From Haoranjiania flava (GTDB lineage: Bacteria; Bacteroidota; Bacteroidia; Chitinophagales; Chitinophagaceae): 64,000 nt of DNA. The position numbers were made by a program, and so were the translations under genes. Positions 34,877 through 44,281 of the stretch are shown here, piece by piece (position 1 is the first letter of the stretch; every line of letters begins with the position of its first letter). The notes under the pieces are model-generated. The model made no database searches, was not told the DNA's origin, and saw nothing but the letters and a program-made list of their open reading frames with translations. The stretch spans positions 1 to 64,000 of the forward strand of contig NZ_JAOTPL010000016.1 in assembly GCF_025631005.1 (NCBI RefSeq). The letters are read 5' to 3'.

Positions 34877-35866
34877 CTATATCGAAAGGATATGTGATAT
34901 TTTCAATAGTTCCTGGTCTATGCCCTGGTTCTTTTTAGAAATGGCATCTTCAAGCGGTACGTGTACGATATTGCCATTCTGAATGCCGATCATCACATTT
35001 CTTTTGCCCTCATTCAGTGCAACTACAGCATGGTAGCCCATTCTGCTGGCTATGAGCCTGTCGCAGCAGGAAGGTGAGCCGCCTCTTTGAATATGGCCTA
35101 AGATAGTAACGCGTGTATCAATTTTAGGCAATCTTTCTTTTACCACCTTGGCTACTTCAGATGCGCCGCCCAACTCATCGCCTTCTGCTACAACGATCAG
35201 GTTTACCAGTTTTTTTCTTCTTTCTTTTCTTTTTAAACCAATGATCACACTTTCTATATCTGTCTTTGTTTCGGGCAGAAGAATGGTTTCTGCGCCTGTT
35301 GCAATGCCGGCGTTCAAAGCAATGTAGCCTGCATCCCTGCCCATGACTTCTACAATAAAAAGCCTGTCGTGTGCGTCTGCTGTATCTCTTATCTTATCAA
35401 TATTTTCAACGGCAGTATTCACCGCTGTATCAAAACCAATGGTAGAGTCTGTGCCATAGCAATCTTTGTCTATTGTGCCCGGCAGGCCTATAACAGGTAT
35501 GCCGTGCTCCTCGGATAATTTCAAAGCTCCCGTAAAACTTCCGTCGCCACCGATAACCACTAAGCCGTCAATTTCTTTTTTCTTTAAGTTGTTGAATGCT
35601 TTTTTTCTGCCTGCAGGTGTTTTAAATTCGTCGCTCCTGGCAGACTTTAAAATGGTGCCGCCTCTTTGAATAATGTTTGCAACGGATTTGGAATCCATCT
35701 TATAAATATCATCTTCAATCATGCCGCTGTAGCCGCGAACGATACCATAAACCTCAATCTTGTTGAAAATTGCTGTCCTTACTACTGCACGTATAGCCGC
35801 ATTCATGCCCGGAGCGTCGCCGCCGGAAGTTAAAACCGCTATCCTGGAGACTTTTTTAGTTGCCAT
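34877..35866 (-). CDS. pfkA: ATP-dependent 6-phosphofructokinase
   Basis: This 329-residue enzyme phosphorylates fructose 6-phosphate. VLTSGGDAPGMNAAIRAVVR is N-terminal, GGDGSFTGA has the Gly typical of ATP-dependent forms, DKDCYGTDSTIGFDTA carries the catalytic Asp region, and GHIQRGGSPS closes the substrate site. It precedes pyk on the same strand, separated by the family A array. Confidence 0.96.
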   Translation of the reverse strand: MATKKVSRIAVLTSGGDAPGMNAAIRAVVRTAIFNKIEVYGIVRGYSGMIEDDIYKMDSKSVANIIQRGGTILKSARSDEFKTPAGRKKAFNNLKKKEIDGLVVIGGDGSFTGALKLSEEHGIPVIGLPGTIDKDCYGTDSTIGFDTAVNTAVENIDKIRDTADAHDRLFIVEVMGRDAGYIALNAGIATGAETILLPETKTDIESVIIGLKRKERRKKLVNLIVVAEGDELGGASEVAKVVKERLPKIDTRVTILGHIQRGGSPSCCDRLIASRMGYHAVVALNEGKRNVMIGIQNGNIVHVPLEDAISKKNQGIDQELLKISHILSI

Positions 35867-35895
35867 ATTAAATTGTATGTCTTTAAATTCGAGCG

Positions 35896-35903
35896 CAAAA
35901 GTA
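35896..35903 (-). promoter_or_regulatory. Candidate -7 element for pfkA
   Basis: The minus strand reads TACTTTTG, matching TAnnTTTG, about 30 bp before the pfkA ATG. A TTTG lies upstream at 24 nt, longer than the usual 19-21. Confidence 0.45.
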
Positions 35904-36166
35904 CAAATTAATTTTTGGGTAAACTAACAAAACCCTCCATTATGGTGTAAATTTAAAGTTTAGTTCATGCTGGATTTGCAATCAACTGCAATACGAAAAG
36001 CATGTTGATTCTTTCTGTCTCCCCGGTGTTTTCTTTGATTGTAACTTAAGATAGTTGCATTGATTATAATAATGCAGCCTTGCAGATAGAACGTAGATCA
36101 ATTCCCGGCTTTGGATAAATTTATTGTTAAGCACAGTTGTTTGAGTTTTCTGTATCCAAGCCGGTA
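35904..36166. other. Intergenic region between pfkA and a LacI-type gene
   Basis: No gene, repeat or clear terminator was found in this AT-rich stretch upstream of pfkA and downstream of the LacI-family gene. Confidence 0.4.
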
Positions 36167-37174
36167 TTATTGAGATGATGCTCTTTCATCAATTCTTGAT
36201 GTTAAAGTTACTTTTTCATCAGAGATCTGCTGCTCGTTGATCTGTTTAAACAGCAGTTCGGCAGCCTTAGCGCCCATATCGTAAGCAGGTTGAGTAACTG
36301 TTGATAACGATGGAGCAAGCAGGTCTGCAATGTCAATACTGGAGTAGCAGATCAGTTTTATATCGGCAGGTATGGAAATATTCTTGTCTTTACAAACCGA
36401 GTATGTACAAGTGGCCAGCCTTTCTACGGAAGCGAAGATACCATCAGGTTTTTCTTTCTTTAAAAACTTGCTGATCATTTTATAATTCTCTTGGAAATGA
36501 TTGCAGCAATTAAGTATTAATTTATCGTTATGCTTACATCCATTGGCTTTCAGCGCATCCAGGTAGCCCTTCATTCTTTGTTTGCCTATAGAAATATTTT
36601 TATTGATCACGAAGAATGCCGTACGTTTACAGCCATTTTTCAGCAACAGTTCAGTAGCTTTAAAGCTGCTTTCATAATCGTCTGTAACAACTTTAGGCGC
36701 AATGATCTCATCGTATACACGGTCGAAAAATACAACAGGTGTGTTTCGTTGCAGGCTTTTTATGTGTAGCGGTTCTGTGCCTTCGCCGGTTGCAGATATG
36801 ATCACACCTTCCACTCTGCCATTCAGCAGGTTTTTTGTAATTTCAATTTCTTTTTTTACCTGGCTGTCGGTAAAATAGATCAGCGAATGAAAGTTGTTGC
36901 TGCGTGCGATGTTTTCAATACCGTTTACGGCCTTCGAGAAAAAATTGTTGGCAAGTTCAGGAATAATGATAGCAATGGTTTTGCTCTTTCTTTTGCGCAG
37001 GCTGCTTGCGTAAATATTGGGATGGTAATTTAGTTCCTGCGCTTTATCCAGAATCCTTTGCCTGGTATGCTTATTAATATCGCTGCTGTTGCGGAAAGCG
37101 CGTGATATCGTGGACTTGGACAAATTGAGAATCTTAGCCAACTCAATGATATCTATTTTCTTCTTGTTTTGCAT
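36167..37174 (-). CDS. LacI-family transcriptional regulator
   Basis: This protein (335 residues from ATG 37174) has an N-terminal helix-turn-helix (IDIIELAKILNLSKSTISRAFRNSSDINKHTRQRIL, about 5-40), the hinge helix near 50-60, and a periplasmic-binding-protein-like effector domain. A GTG at 37189 would add five residues. The target and inducing sugar are unknown; proximity to pfkA/pyk is suggestive only. Confidence 0.9.
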   Translation of the reverse strand: MQNKKKIDIIELAKILNLSKSTISRAFRNSSDINKHTRQRILDKAQELNYHPNIYASSLRKRKSKTIAIIIPELANNFFSKAVNGIENIARSNNFHSLIYFTDSQVKKEIEITKNLLNGRVEGVIISATGEGTEPLHIKSLQRNTPVVFFDRVYDEIIAPKVVTDDYESSFKATELLLKNGCKRTAFFVINKNISIGKQRMKGYLDALKANGCKHNDKLILNCCNHFQENYKMISKFLKKEKPDGIFASVERLATCTYSVCKDKNISIPADIKLICYSSIDIADLLAPSLSTVTQPAYDMGAKAAELLFKQINEQQISDEKVTLTSRIDERASSQ

Positions 37175-37232
37175 AGCGATAAATGGCACTTGGCTGGCAA
37201 ATGTAGTATTGTTTGCTTAAAGAAGAATTTTT

Positions 37233-37727
37233 TTATTGAAAGGCTGCAAGAATACCTTCAGCAGTAACAGCTTTCCTGTAGAGTTTCCTGGTTTGCCCTG
37301 CTTTGTCGTATAGAGCTATGAAAGGAAGTGTTTTTACATCGTAAAAGAGCGCAATGGAAAAGTTAGGATCTTTGAGAAAAGTAATATTGCTGCCTGTAAG
37401 TCCGTATTGCTGGCGGAAATCTTTTATTTCGTCAATAGAGCTCATGGAAGATATCCACAGCAGTTGTACATCCTTAAGCTTGTCTGTATTTGCAGCAATT
37501 TCTTTTGCTTCAGACTGGCAATGTTTGCAATCATGGCTGAAATAAATAACAGCTACATTTTTTTCAACATTGTTGGTGCGCAAATTGTACCAGGCGCTGT
37601 CTGTAGTCAGTAAATTTATAGATGGTATGGTTTGGCTTTGTTCGTAAGGCGCTGTGCCGGTTGTCTCCTGCCCAAAAGTAAAGGTTGCTAATAAAACTGC
37701 TATGATCAAGGAAAGTATATGTTTCAT
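37233..37727 (-). CDS. Exported thioredoxin-fold protein
   Basis: A 164-residue protein with a signal peptide (about 1-19, ending TFGQE) and a thioredoxin-like fold with the redox pair in HDCKHCQSEA. TlpA/AhpC-TSA-like; FLKDPNFSIALFYDVKTLPF is the cis-Pro region. It probably handles disulfides in the periplasm. It is divergent from the SDR gene. Confidence 0.85.
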   Translation of the reverse strand: MKHILSLIIAVLLATFTFGQETTGTAPYEQSQTIPSINLLTTDSAWYNLRTNNVEKNVAVIYFSHDCKHCQSEAKEIAANTDKLKDVQLLWISSMSSIDEIKDFRQQYGLTGSNITFLKDPNFSIALFYDVKTLPFIALYDKAGQTRKLYRKAVTAEGILAAFQ

Positions 37728-37880
37728 AAGAAAAGTATTGTTTAATATAAACTCAGGGGCATTTGCTGTAAACCGCCCTATCAGTGAGCTTTAGACAGCA
37801 GAATGAATACGAAGTTAAAATTCAATTTTGTTAATCTATCTTTCTATTGGTAATTTTATTTTTTATTTAATGATTATCTC

Positions 37881-38639
37881 ATGCAGAAAATAATATTGAT
37901 TACGGGAGCTACTTCAGGGTTTGGAAAAGCTATTGCTGAGAAATTTGCTGCAGAAGCTTGGAGCTGTATTATCACCGGACGGCGTAAAGACAGGCTGGAC
38001 CAGCTTGCCCAAGAGCTGAAACAAAAATTCAGTGTACAGGTGCTTCCTTTAAATTTTGATGTAAGAAAAAACGAAGAAGTTACGGCGAATTTAAGTTCAC
38101 TGCCTGCAGCATGGCAAAACATTGACGTACTTGTAAACAACGCCGGCCTTGCATTAGGGCGCAACAACTTCAACGATTGTGACCTGGATGATTGGGACAC
38201 CATGATTGATACCAATGTAAAAGGATTGCTTTATGTGACCAAAGCAGTTGTGCCGTACTTAATTAACAGAAATCAGGGCCATATTATAAACATGGGCTCT
38301 ATTGCCGGTAAAGATGTATATCCGATGGGCAATGTGTATAATGCTACCAAACATGCTGTGAACAGTCTTTCACAATCGTTGCGGATGGAACTTTTGCAGC
38401 ACCGTATAAAAGTTACAGCGATACATCCCGGTGCGGCTGACACTGAGTTTTCAAATGTGCGCTTTAAAGGCGATCAACTTAAAAGCGATGAGGTGTATGA
38501 GGGTTATGAACCCCTGCATGCAAAGGATATTGCGGATATAACATATTACTGTGCCACTTTACCGGCGCATGTTTGTATAAATGATTTGGTAGTAACCTGC
38601 ACCGCCCAGGCTAATTCGTTTTTGACTTTTAAAGGGTAG
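37881..38639 (+). CDS. Short-chain dehydrogenase/reductase (YdfG-like)
   Basis: This 252-residue NAD(P)-dependent oxidoreductase has the TGATSGFGKAIAEKF cofactor motif (about 7-21), GRRKDRL suggesting NADP(H) preference, NNAGLALG, the catalytic Ser in MGSIAG and YxxxK in YNATKHAV. It resembles the 3-hydroxy acid dehydrogenase YdfG; substrate not determined. A frameshifted epimerase-like gene follows by 25 bp. Confidence 0.9.
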   Translation: MQKIILITGATSGFGKAIAEKFAAEAWSCIITGRRKDRLDQLAQELKQKFSVQVLPLNFDVRKNEEVTANLSSLPAAWQNIDVLVNNAGLALGRNNFNDCDLDDWDTMIDTNVKGLLYVTKAVVPYLINRNQGHIINMGSIAGKDVYPMGNVYNATKHAVNSLSQSLRMELLQHRIKVTAIHPGAADTEFSNVRFKGDQLKSDEVYEGYEPLHAKDIADITYYCATLPAHVCINDLVVTCTAQANSFLTFKG

Positions 38640-38664
38640 AATTATATAAATAAATTATGATACA

Positions 38665-39326
38665 ATGCCGGCAACAGCAATTATATTAGGAAGTACAGGG
38701 CTTGTAGGAAGCAGTTTATTGCGACTGCTCCTGAACGATGAGCATTATACACGCGTAAAAATTTTTATCCGCAAACCTGTTGCAATTGAGCATGAAAAAC
38801 TCGAAAAGATAGTAACTGATTTTGCAGATATTGCATCACTTAACCAGGAGGTAAATACGGAAGTGATATTTTCCTGTTTAGGCACTACGAGGAAGAAAAC
38901 ACCTGATATACAGATTATTACCGCATCGATCATTTCTATCCTTTATGGTTCGCAAGAGCAGGAAAGGAGAATGGTGTAAAGCAATTCCACATTGTGTCTT
39001 CTTTGGGAGCTGACATTCACAGCCGCAATTTTTATACAAAGCTTAAGGGCCGTGTAGAGAAAGATGTATTGGAAGTAGGCATAGATACTACTTGCATTTA
39101 CCGTCCTTCTTTAATTACAGGCGAAAGGCAGGAGAAAAGATGGGCAGAAGACTTTTCTAAAGCGCTGTTTAAAATAATTGATCCTTTGCTTTTGGGTAGG
39201 TTGCAAAAATATAGAAGCATACGGGCAACAGACATAGCGCTTGCTATGCTTAAGAGTTCATTGTTGCATAACACCGGGCAATATATTTACACATCCGACC
39301 AGATAAAAGAGCTGGCGAAAGGTTAG
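38665..39326 (+). pseudogene. NAD(P)-binding epimerase-like gene with a single-base frameshift
   Basis: The first part (38665 to about 38912) encodes TAIILGSTGLVGSSLLRLLL, a Rossmann NAD(P)-binding start as in HTATIP2-like oxidoreductases, through FSCLGTTRKKTPDIQ. The natural continuation, DYYRIDHFYPLWFARAGKEN and then GVKQFHIVSSLGA, is in the -1 frame from 38913 to the TAG at 39324-39326. One base is missing near 38911-38913. Joined, the protein would be about 220 residues, the family's normal length. It is either a recent pseudogene or a sequencing error; the second half is otherwise intact. Confidence 0.85.
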
Positions 39327-39488
39327 ATCATTTACTTGTTCATAAATGTTTGTTGTTGATGGTTCGTCTTTGCGATAAACTTAGCGCAACGTAGTTTAGA
39401 AGCAGTCCTTGATTTTAGGTTTGTGAATGCTGAATTGTGAAATGTGAGAACTTAGCAGTGAAAAAGTAAGAAGTTGAGGTTACAGTTT

Positions 39489-39868
39489 AATATCCTCTTC
39501 GAAGAAATACGGAGTTGCGAAAGCCTTTGGGCCGTATCAGGTGTTTTCACCTGACAACTCTACACTGGCGCAAGCGTCCGCTTGTGCCCGTAATGCTAGT
39601 CTGTAACAGTTCTTGAAAATAGACCCATTCTTGGTGATTAACCTTGCTCTTCACGATTTGCAAGCACGAGCCGTATCGGGAGATTTCAAATCTCCGGATA
39701 GCGTATTCGACATTGCAAATGTCGAATAGCGTTGTTATTTGGGTAAGCTTTTGCGTGAAAAGAATTGTGCCGTGTCAGTGTTTTCATCCGGCATCATACA
39801 TCTTCTTAGCGCATACCTTTGCGTGAAAGGAATCTTCTTTTGTGCCATTGCCGTAAAAGAACCAAAAA
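39489..39868 (-). repeat. Family B element, single-unit inverted copy
   Basis: Inverted relative to the array at 30420-31802 and with the same flanks: CAACTCCGTATTTC-type sequence at 39489-39516 and CCATTGCCGTAAAAGAACC near 39845-39863. It contains the CAGGTG/CACCTG hairpin (39538-39555), CAAGCG/CGCTTG (39571-39584), the TTAATCACCAAG start (complement at 39630-39641) and the two hairpins of the long segment (39674-39700, 39704-39728). The gap 39327-40236 otherwise holds no gene. Confidence 0.85.
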
Positions 39869-40236
39869 ACTCTGGCTGCCCGCACGCCCGAAAGCTATTG
39901 CTTATTCGTTCCTCTTTTTGTAAGACGGTGTGTGTTTTCCTGCTTCTCGGGCCAAAGGCTTGGGAGATGCTTCGCTCATACCTCGCTCACAAACATGCTG
40001 TTAAAGAGTTGCTTATTGCGAAACCACGGCACACCGAAGGTTTAGCAGCAATCTTATTCTTTCCCACGGCTTGGCGACCTCTGTGTGAAATGAGTTGATT
40101 GTTTTTATTTACAGGCGTCAATGTAAATGATGCCTGCACGTCAAGCGCGGAAAGCTTATACAAAGATCGCAAAGAGCAGCCTGTAAGCTATGCTGTTCCG
40201 CTGATTTTTTCCTCTGGGGAGGCAGGGGCGAGGTGT
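39869..40236. other. Intergenic region before ferredoxin, no gene seen
   Basis: This GC-richer non-coding stretch follows the family B copy. Frames here are short and lack recognisable protein features. Confidence 0.4.
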
Positions 40237-40467
40237 TTAAATATTTTTTACAGAGATAATTTTCACAGGACATGCCGTAGCCGCTTTAGTGCAAGGTTCC
40301 AGCGCTTCAGGGTTGGGCGTTTTAAAAGTAAAGAAACCTTTCTTCTCTGCCGACTTCAATAAAACTGATTTGCCGTCAGCTTTGGACATGCGGAAATAAT
40401 CGGGAGCAAACTCTGCGCAGTAATTGCAACCGATACATTTATCTCTCTGTAAAGTAATGATGACCAT
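40237..40467 (-). CDS. Small ferredoxin
   Basis: A 76-residue electron carrier with one iron-sulfur cluster: CIGCNYC (C-x2-C-x2-C) near the N-terminus and a distant Cys in ATACPVKII. An extra Cys in EPCTKAATACP lies close by. It is downstream of the U32 gene on the same strand, with a 27 bp gap, and may supply electrons to it. Confidence 0.88.
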   Translation of the reverse strand: MVIITLQRDKCIGCNYCAEFAPDYFRMSKADGKSVLLKSAEKKGFFTFKTPNPEALEPCTKAATACPVKIISVKNI

Positions 40468-40494
40468 GTATTGCCGAGGGGTATATGTTCCGGT

Positions 40495-41736
40495 TTAATT
40501 CTTGACTATTTTATATAGCTTATCCGATGGCCTGGTTTTGAACGGTAGCGGCATGGTTACTATATCTCCTTTGCTGGCAACCTGTGCATCTACATCATTC
40601 ACCATCATAGAGGAAATTTCCAGTTCCTGTGAACCCGTAGTAGGACCTTGAACCAGTATTTTATCCCCGACTTTTATATCGTACACTTCAATCTCAAACT
40701 GCCCGATTTCATTTTTTGGATAATAGTGCTGTGTAGATCCAATGTAGAGTTTCTTCTGAGTAGCATTATTGCCCGGGTTTGGCGACCATTCACCCAATTC
40801 CTGCCCAAGGTAGTAACCGCTCCAGAAGCCGCGGTTGTAAACAGTTTCCAGCTGTTTCATCCATTCAACTACTTTCTCATTTGAGTAAGTGCCGTCCGCA
40901 ATGCTGTCTATAGCTTCGCGGTAGCACCTGGTAACTGTTGCCACATATTCGGGTGCACGCCCGCGTCCTTCTATCTTTAAAACTTTTACACCGGCGTTGA
41001 TTACTTGGTCTAAAAACGGAATGGTACACAGATCTTTGGGTGACATCATGTATTCATTATCCAGCTCAATTTCAAAACCGGTTTCCTGGTCTATGACCGT
41101 ATATTTTTTGCGGCAGTTCTGCTTGCAGGCGCCCCTGTTGGCAGATGAATTATGCGAATGCAGGCTCAGGTAACATTTTCCTGAAACAGCCATGCACAGT
41201 GCACCGTGGCCGAATATTTCAATTTCCACAAGTGCTCCGTTGGGCCCTTTTACCTGTTCTTTTTCTATTTGTTCGGTTATTTTCTTTACCTGCGTCAGGC
41301 TCAGCTCGCGGCTTAAAACCATGGTGTCTGCAAAGAGTGCATAAAACTTAACCGTCTCAATATTGGTAATATTTATCTGAGTGGAAATATGCACTTCAAC
41401 GCCAATCTGCCTTGCATAAGCGATCACAGCCTGGTCCATAGCTATTACCGCAGTCAGGCCTGCTTGTTTTGCTTTGTCCAGTAATTTTTTTATGATAGAA
41501 AGATCATGATCGTAAATAATGGTATTCAGGGTGAGATAAGTTCGCACGCCTTTTTCATTGCAACGTCTTGCTATTTCATCCAGGTCTTCGAGTGTGAAAT
41601 TAATGCTGGAACGGGCACGCATATTTAGCTGCTCCACTCCAAAATACACTGAATCAGCACCGTTGTCAATGGCAGCCTGCAGGCAGGCAAAATCTCCGGC
41701 AGGAGACATCAGCTCTATTTTTCCAGTTTTGGTCAT
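40495..41736 (-). CDS. U32-family protein, tRNA/rRNA hydroxylation type (TrhP/YegQ-like)
   Basis: This 413-residue protein begins KIELMSPAGDFACLQAAIDNGADSVYFG in two blocks typical of U32, has STQINITN, and the conserved Cys cluster in MAVSGKCYLSLHSHNSSANRGACKQNCRK. U32 members once called peptidases (TrhP, RlhA) install 5-hydroxy groups on tRNA or rRNA and depend on iron-sulfur metabolism. The length fits TrhP. Its partner ferredoxin follows. Confidence 0.85.
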   Translation of the reverse strand: MTKTGKIELMSPAGDFACLQAAIDNGADSVYFGVEQLNMRARSSINFTLEDLDEIARRCNEKGVRTYLTLNTIIYDHDLSIIKKLLDKAKQAGLTAVIAMDQAVIAYARQIGVEVHISTQINITNIETVKFYALFADTMVLSRELSLTQVKKITEQIEKEQVKGPNGALVEIEIFGHGALCMAVSGKCYLSLHSHNSSANRGACKQNCRKKYTVIDQETGFEIELDNEYMMSPKDLCTIPFLDQVINAGVKVLKIEGRGRAPEYVATVTRCYREAIDSIADGTYSNEKVVEWMKQLETVYNRGFWSGYYLGQELGEWSPNPGNNATQKKLYIGSTQHYYPKNEIGQFEIEVYDIKVGDKILVQGPTTGSQELEISSMMVNDVDAQVASKGDIVTMPLPFKTRPSDKLYKIVKN

Positions 41737-41752
41737 TATTGAAATTAATCTG

Positions 41753-41760
41753 CAAAATTA
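41753..41760 (-). promoter_or_regulatory. Candidate -7 element for the U32/ferredoxin genes
   Basis: The minus strand reads TAATTTTG, an exact TAnnTTTG match, about 17 bp before the U32 ATG. No clear -33 box. Confidence 0.45.
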
Positions 41761-41859
41761 CACAATTTACTGAAACTGCCTAACAGCATCGCGCAATGAT
41801 TTTAACAGATATTTACTTATAAATACTAAAATAATTAGCAATAATAATACTAAAAATAT

Positions 41860-41867
41860 TAGCTTTG
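41860..41867 (+). promoter_or_regulatory. Candidate -7 element for the 2H phosphoesterase/radical SAM genes
   Basis: TAGCTTTG matches TAnnTTTG and lies 19 bp before the ATG at 41887. No clear -33 box. Confidence 0.45.
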
Positions 41868-41886
41868 TAATACCAAAATAACAGAT

Positions 41887-42471
41887 ATGTCGTATCAGGG
41901 CCTATATGAATACTTGTTGATCATTGAACTCAGCGAAAGTGTTACTGAAAAGCTGATGCAGGTAAAAAAAGATTTTCATCAGCGCTATAAAGCTCCAAAT
42001 GCACTGAACATGCCGCACATAAACTTGTGTACTTTTACGCAGTACAAAACTGCTGAAAGCCGTATACTGTCGCGCGTGCGCAATGCAGCAGATAAGCAGG
42101 ACAGTATAAATGTTGAGCTGTGCAACTTTGGTTGTTTTCCATCGCACACCATTTATGTAAATGTAACCTCTAGAGCGCAGGTATTGGAGCTGGTGAGAGA
42201 AGTGCGGCAGGCAACACATAGAATGCTGAAGCCGGATAATGATCACAAGCCTTATTTCATTTCAGAACCTCATCTCACGATTTGTAAAGGCTTAACAAAT
42301 GAGCAGTATGAACAGGCGTGGAAGTATATGAGCAATCTTCACTTCTATGCAAAATTTACAGCACAATCCATGCTTTTATTGCGCAGGGAAAAGGGAGGGA
42401 AATACCATAGGGTGGAACATTTTACTTTCAAAAATAAAAAGACCAATGTAGTGCAGGGAATGCTATTTTAA
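41887..42471 (+). CDS. 2'-5' RNA ligase-like 2H phosphoesterase
   Basis: A 194-residue protein of the LigT/2H phosphoesterase fold. The second signature is intact (EPHLTICKGL), but the first reads MPHINLCTF, so the expected HxT/S has Asn at the third position. Members cleave or join 2'-5' phosphodiester or cyclic phosphate ends. It ends in VVQGMLF, the same tail type as the next gene (VVQGRLF). The pair is separated by 20 bp and surely cotranscribed. Confidence 0.8.
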   Translation: MSYQGLYEYLLIIELSESVTEKLMQVKKDFHQRYKAPNALNMPHINLCTFTQYKTAESRILSRVRNAADKQDSINVELCNFGCFPSHTIYVNVTSRAQVLELVREVRQATHRMLKPDNDHKPYFISEPHLTICKGLTNEQYEQAWKYMSNLHFYAKFTAQSMLLLRREKGGKYHRVEHFTFKNKKTNVVQGMLF

Positions 42472-42491
42472 AAAAAATCAAAACAGCAATT

Positions 42492-43604
42492 ATGAGAAAA
42501 GATTTACAACAGGATGCGTTCAAGGTATCCATTACAAAAAAAGACGATAGCGATCAGTACCATAAAGGGCGCGGTGCACAACTTAATACGCACAACCGCT
42601 TTCTGAAAAATATATATACCAGGGAACATCACCATGGGATTGACGATTGGGAAGACCCCAAGATTTCAACGCAATATATAAAACAACAGGTAAAGACTAT
42701 TGTAAACAAAGTTGACAGCCCGGATGTGGGTATGTCTTACAGCATGAATGCTTATGCAGGTTGCGAACATGGCTGCATTTATTGTTATGCGCGAAATGTG
42801 CATGAATACTGGGGTTACAGCGCCGGCCTTGATTTTGAAAGAAAAATTGTTGTGAAACTGAATGCCGGCGAGGCTTTGCGCAAACAGTTGTCACATCCCA
42901 AATGGGAGTGCAAGCCTATTATGGTCAGCGGTAATACAGATTGCTATCAGCCAGCGGAAAAAAAGTTCAGGCTTACCAGGAGCCTGCTTGAGGTTTGCAA
43001 CGAGTTTAACCAGCCGATCGGCATGCTTACCAAAAGCGTTGGAATTGTACGCGATAAGGATATTTTGCAGGATATGGCCAGCCGCAAGCTGGCGCGTGTA
43101 TTAATATCTGTTACGAGTTTCAACGAAGATCTGCGCCGCTCTATGGAACCGCGTACGGCTACAGCTTCTCAGCGTTTATATGCGATGGAGGAGCTCGCAA
43201 AAGCCGGCGTACCTGTTGGTGTTATGCTCGGCCCCATGATACCCGGGTTGAATGATCACGAGATTCACCGGATCATGAAAGCTTCTGCCGAAGCGGGTGC
43301 CACCTTTACTGCTTACACTTTTATCAGGCTAAACGGGGCTATCAAGGTTTTGTTTCACGACTGGCTTTATAAGAATATGCCTGACAGGGCAGACAAAGTA
43401 TGGCATTTTATTGAAGAAAGCCATGGCGGCAAAGTCAACGACACCCGTTGGGGCGTACGTATGCGCGGCGAGGGGCACATTGCCGACATCATAGCCCAGC
43501 AATACAGGAAGTATGGTGAAATGTATGGAATGAATAAAAATGTACCGGTGCTTGATACAACAAATTTCAGGAAGCCGGGTGTAGTGCAGGGGAGGTTGTT
43601 TTGA
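42492..43604 (+). CDS. PA0069-family radical SAM protein (SplB-like)
   Basis: This 370-residue radical SAM enzyme has the cluster motif CEHGCIYCYARNVHEYWG (C-x3-C-x2-C, about residue 93), then SGNTDCYQPAEKKF and GVMLGPMIPGLND. PA0069/Rv2578c-type proteins are related to spore photoproduct lyase and their substrate is unknown. The C-terminal VVQGRLF contains QxxLF, compatible with a sliding-clamp-binding peptide. Confidence 0.88.
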   Translation: MRKDLQQDAFKVSITKKDDSDQYHKGRGAQLNTHNRFLKNIYTREHHHGIDDWEDPKISTQYIKQQVKTIVNKVDSPDVGMSYSMNAYAGCEHGCIYCYARNVHEYWGYSAGLDFERKIVVKLNAGEALRKQLSHPKWECKPIMVSGNTDCYQPAEKKFRLTRSLLEVCNEFNQPIGMLTKSVGIVRDKDILQDMASRKLARVLISVTSFNEDLRRSMEPRTATASQRLYAMEELAKAGVPVGVMLGPMIPGLNDHEIHRIMKASAEAGATFTAYTFIRLNGAIKVLFHDWLYKNMPDRADKVWHFIEESHGGKVNDTRWGVRMRGEGHIADIIAQQYRKYGEMYGMNKNVPVLDTTNFRKPGVVQGRLF

Positions 43605-43878
43605 GAGTAGCTCTAATATCGAATTTTTCTATATTAATCTGCGCTCTCTGCGTAAAGCGTCAACTATTATTTCCACGCCACGCCCGCAAAGAGAGCGACG
43701 GTAAGTACAGGAAGATGGAGTTTTAGTTAAGCTAATCTATTAAACTAATCTATGCGCTCTCAACCTTGACACTTAGCGTCCTCTGCGTGAAGCCTGTTTT
43801 AATTTTCTCCTAAAGTCCGCAAAAAGAAGAATGCTAAGGCCTGAAGAACTTAGAGAGTTACAAAAACATAACAAGCAA

Positions 43879-44223
43879 TTATTTCTTAAACGCAAAATAA
43901 ACCGCACCGAGAATAAAAAGAAAACTGATAAGGTAATTTAATTTAAACCCTTCTTTCAGGTAAAAAACTGCAAAAGCGGCAAACACAAGCAGTGTGATCA
44001 CTTCCTGCATGATCTTTAGCTGGAAAGGTTTAATACCCCATTGGCTGCCAAAGTGATTGGCCGGAACCGCCAAACAATACTCTACAAAGGCCAGCGCCCA
44101 ACTGATGAGTATTATCTTCCACAACGCAAAATGTGCATTCCCCGGTTTTATGTGCCAATACCAGGCAATAGTCATCACAAGATTGGAGATCACTAAAAGT
44201 GCAATAACAGTAAGGGTTTTCAT
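43879..44223 (-). CDS. DMT-family (DUF486) small membrane protein
   Basis: A 114-residue protein with four predicted membrane helices and the DUF486 pattern (AWYWHIKPGN, EYCLAVPANHFGSQ, FQLKIMQEVITL). It belongs to the drug/metabolite transporter superfamily as a half-size unit; the substrate is unknown. Confidence 0.85.
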   Translation of the reverse strand: MKTLTVIALLVISNLVMTIAWYWHIKPGNAHFALWKIILISWALAFVEYCLAVPANHFGSQWGIKPFQLKIMQEVITLLVFAAFAVFYLKEGFKLNYLISFLFILGAVYFAFKK

Positions 44224-44281
44224 CGGCTGTTTTTCTGGAAAGGTGCAAATATAAAATACTGCTGTTTCTCAGAAAAAAAAA

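Noticed and set aside
43605..43878. tRNA or small RNA in the gap after the radical SAM gene
   Set aside because: No cloverleaf or terminator was found; only AT-rich sequence with short direct similarities.
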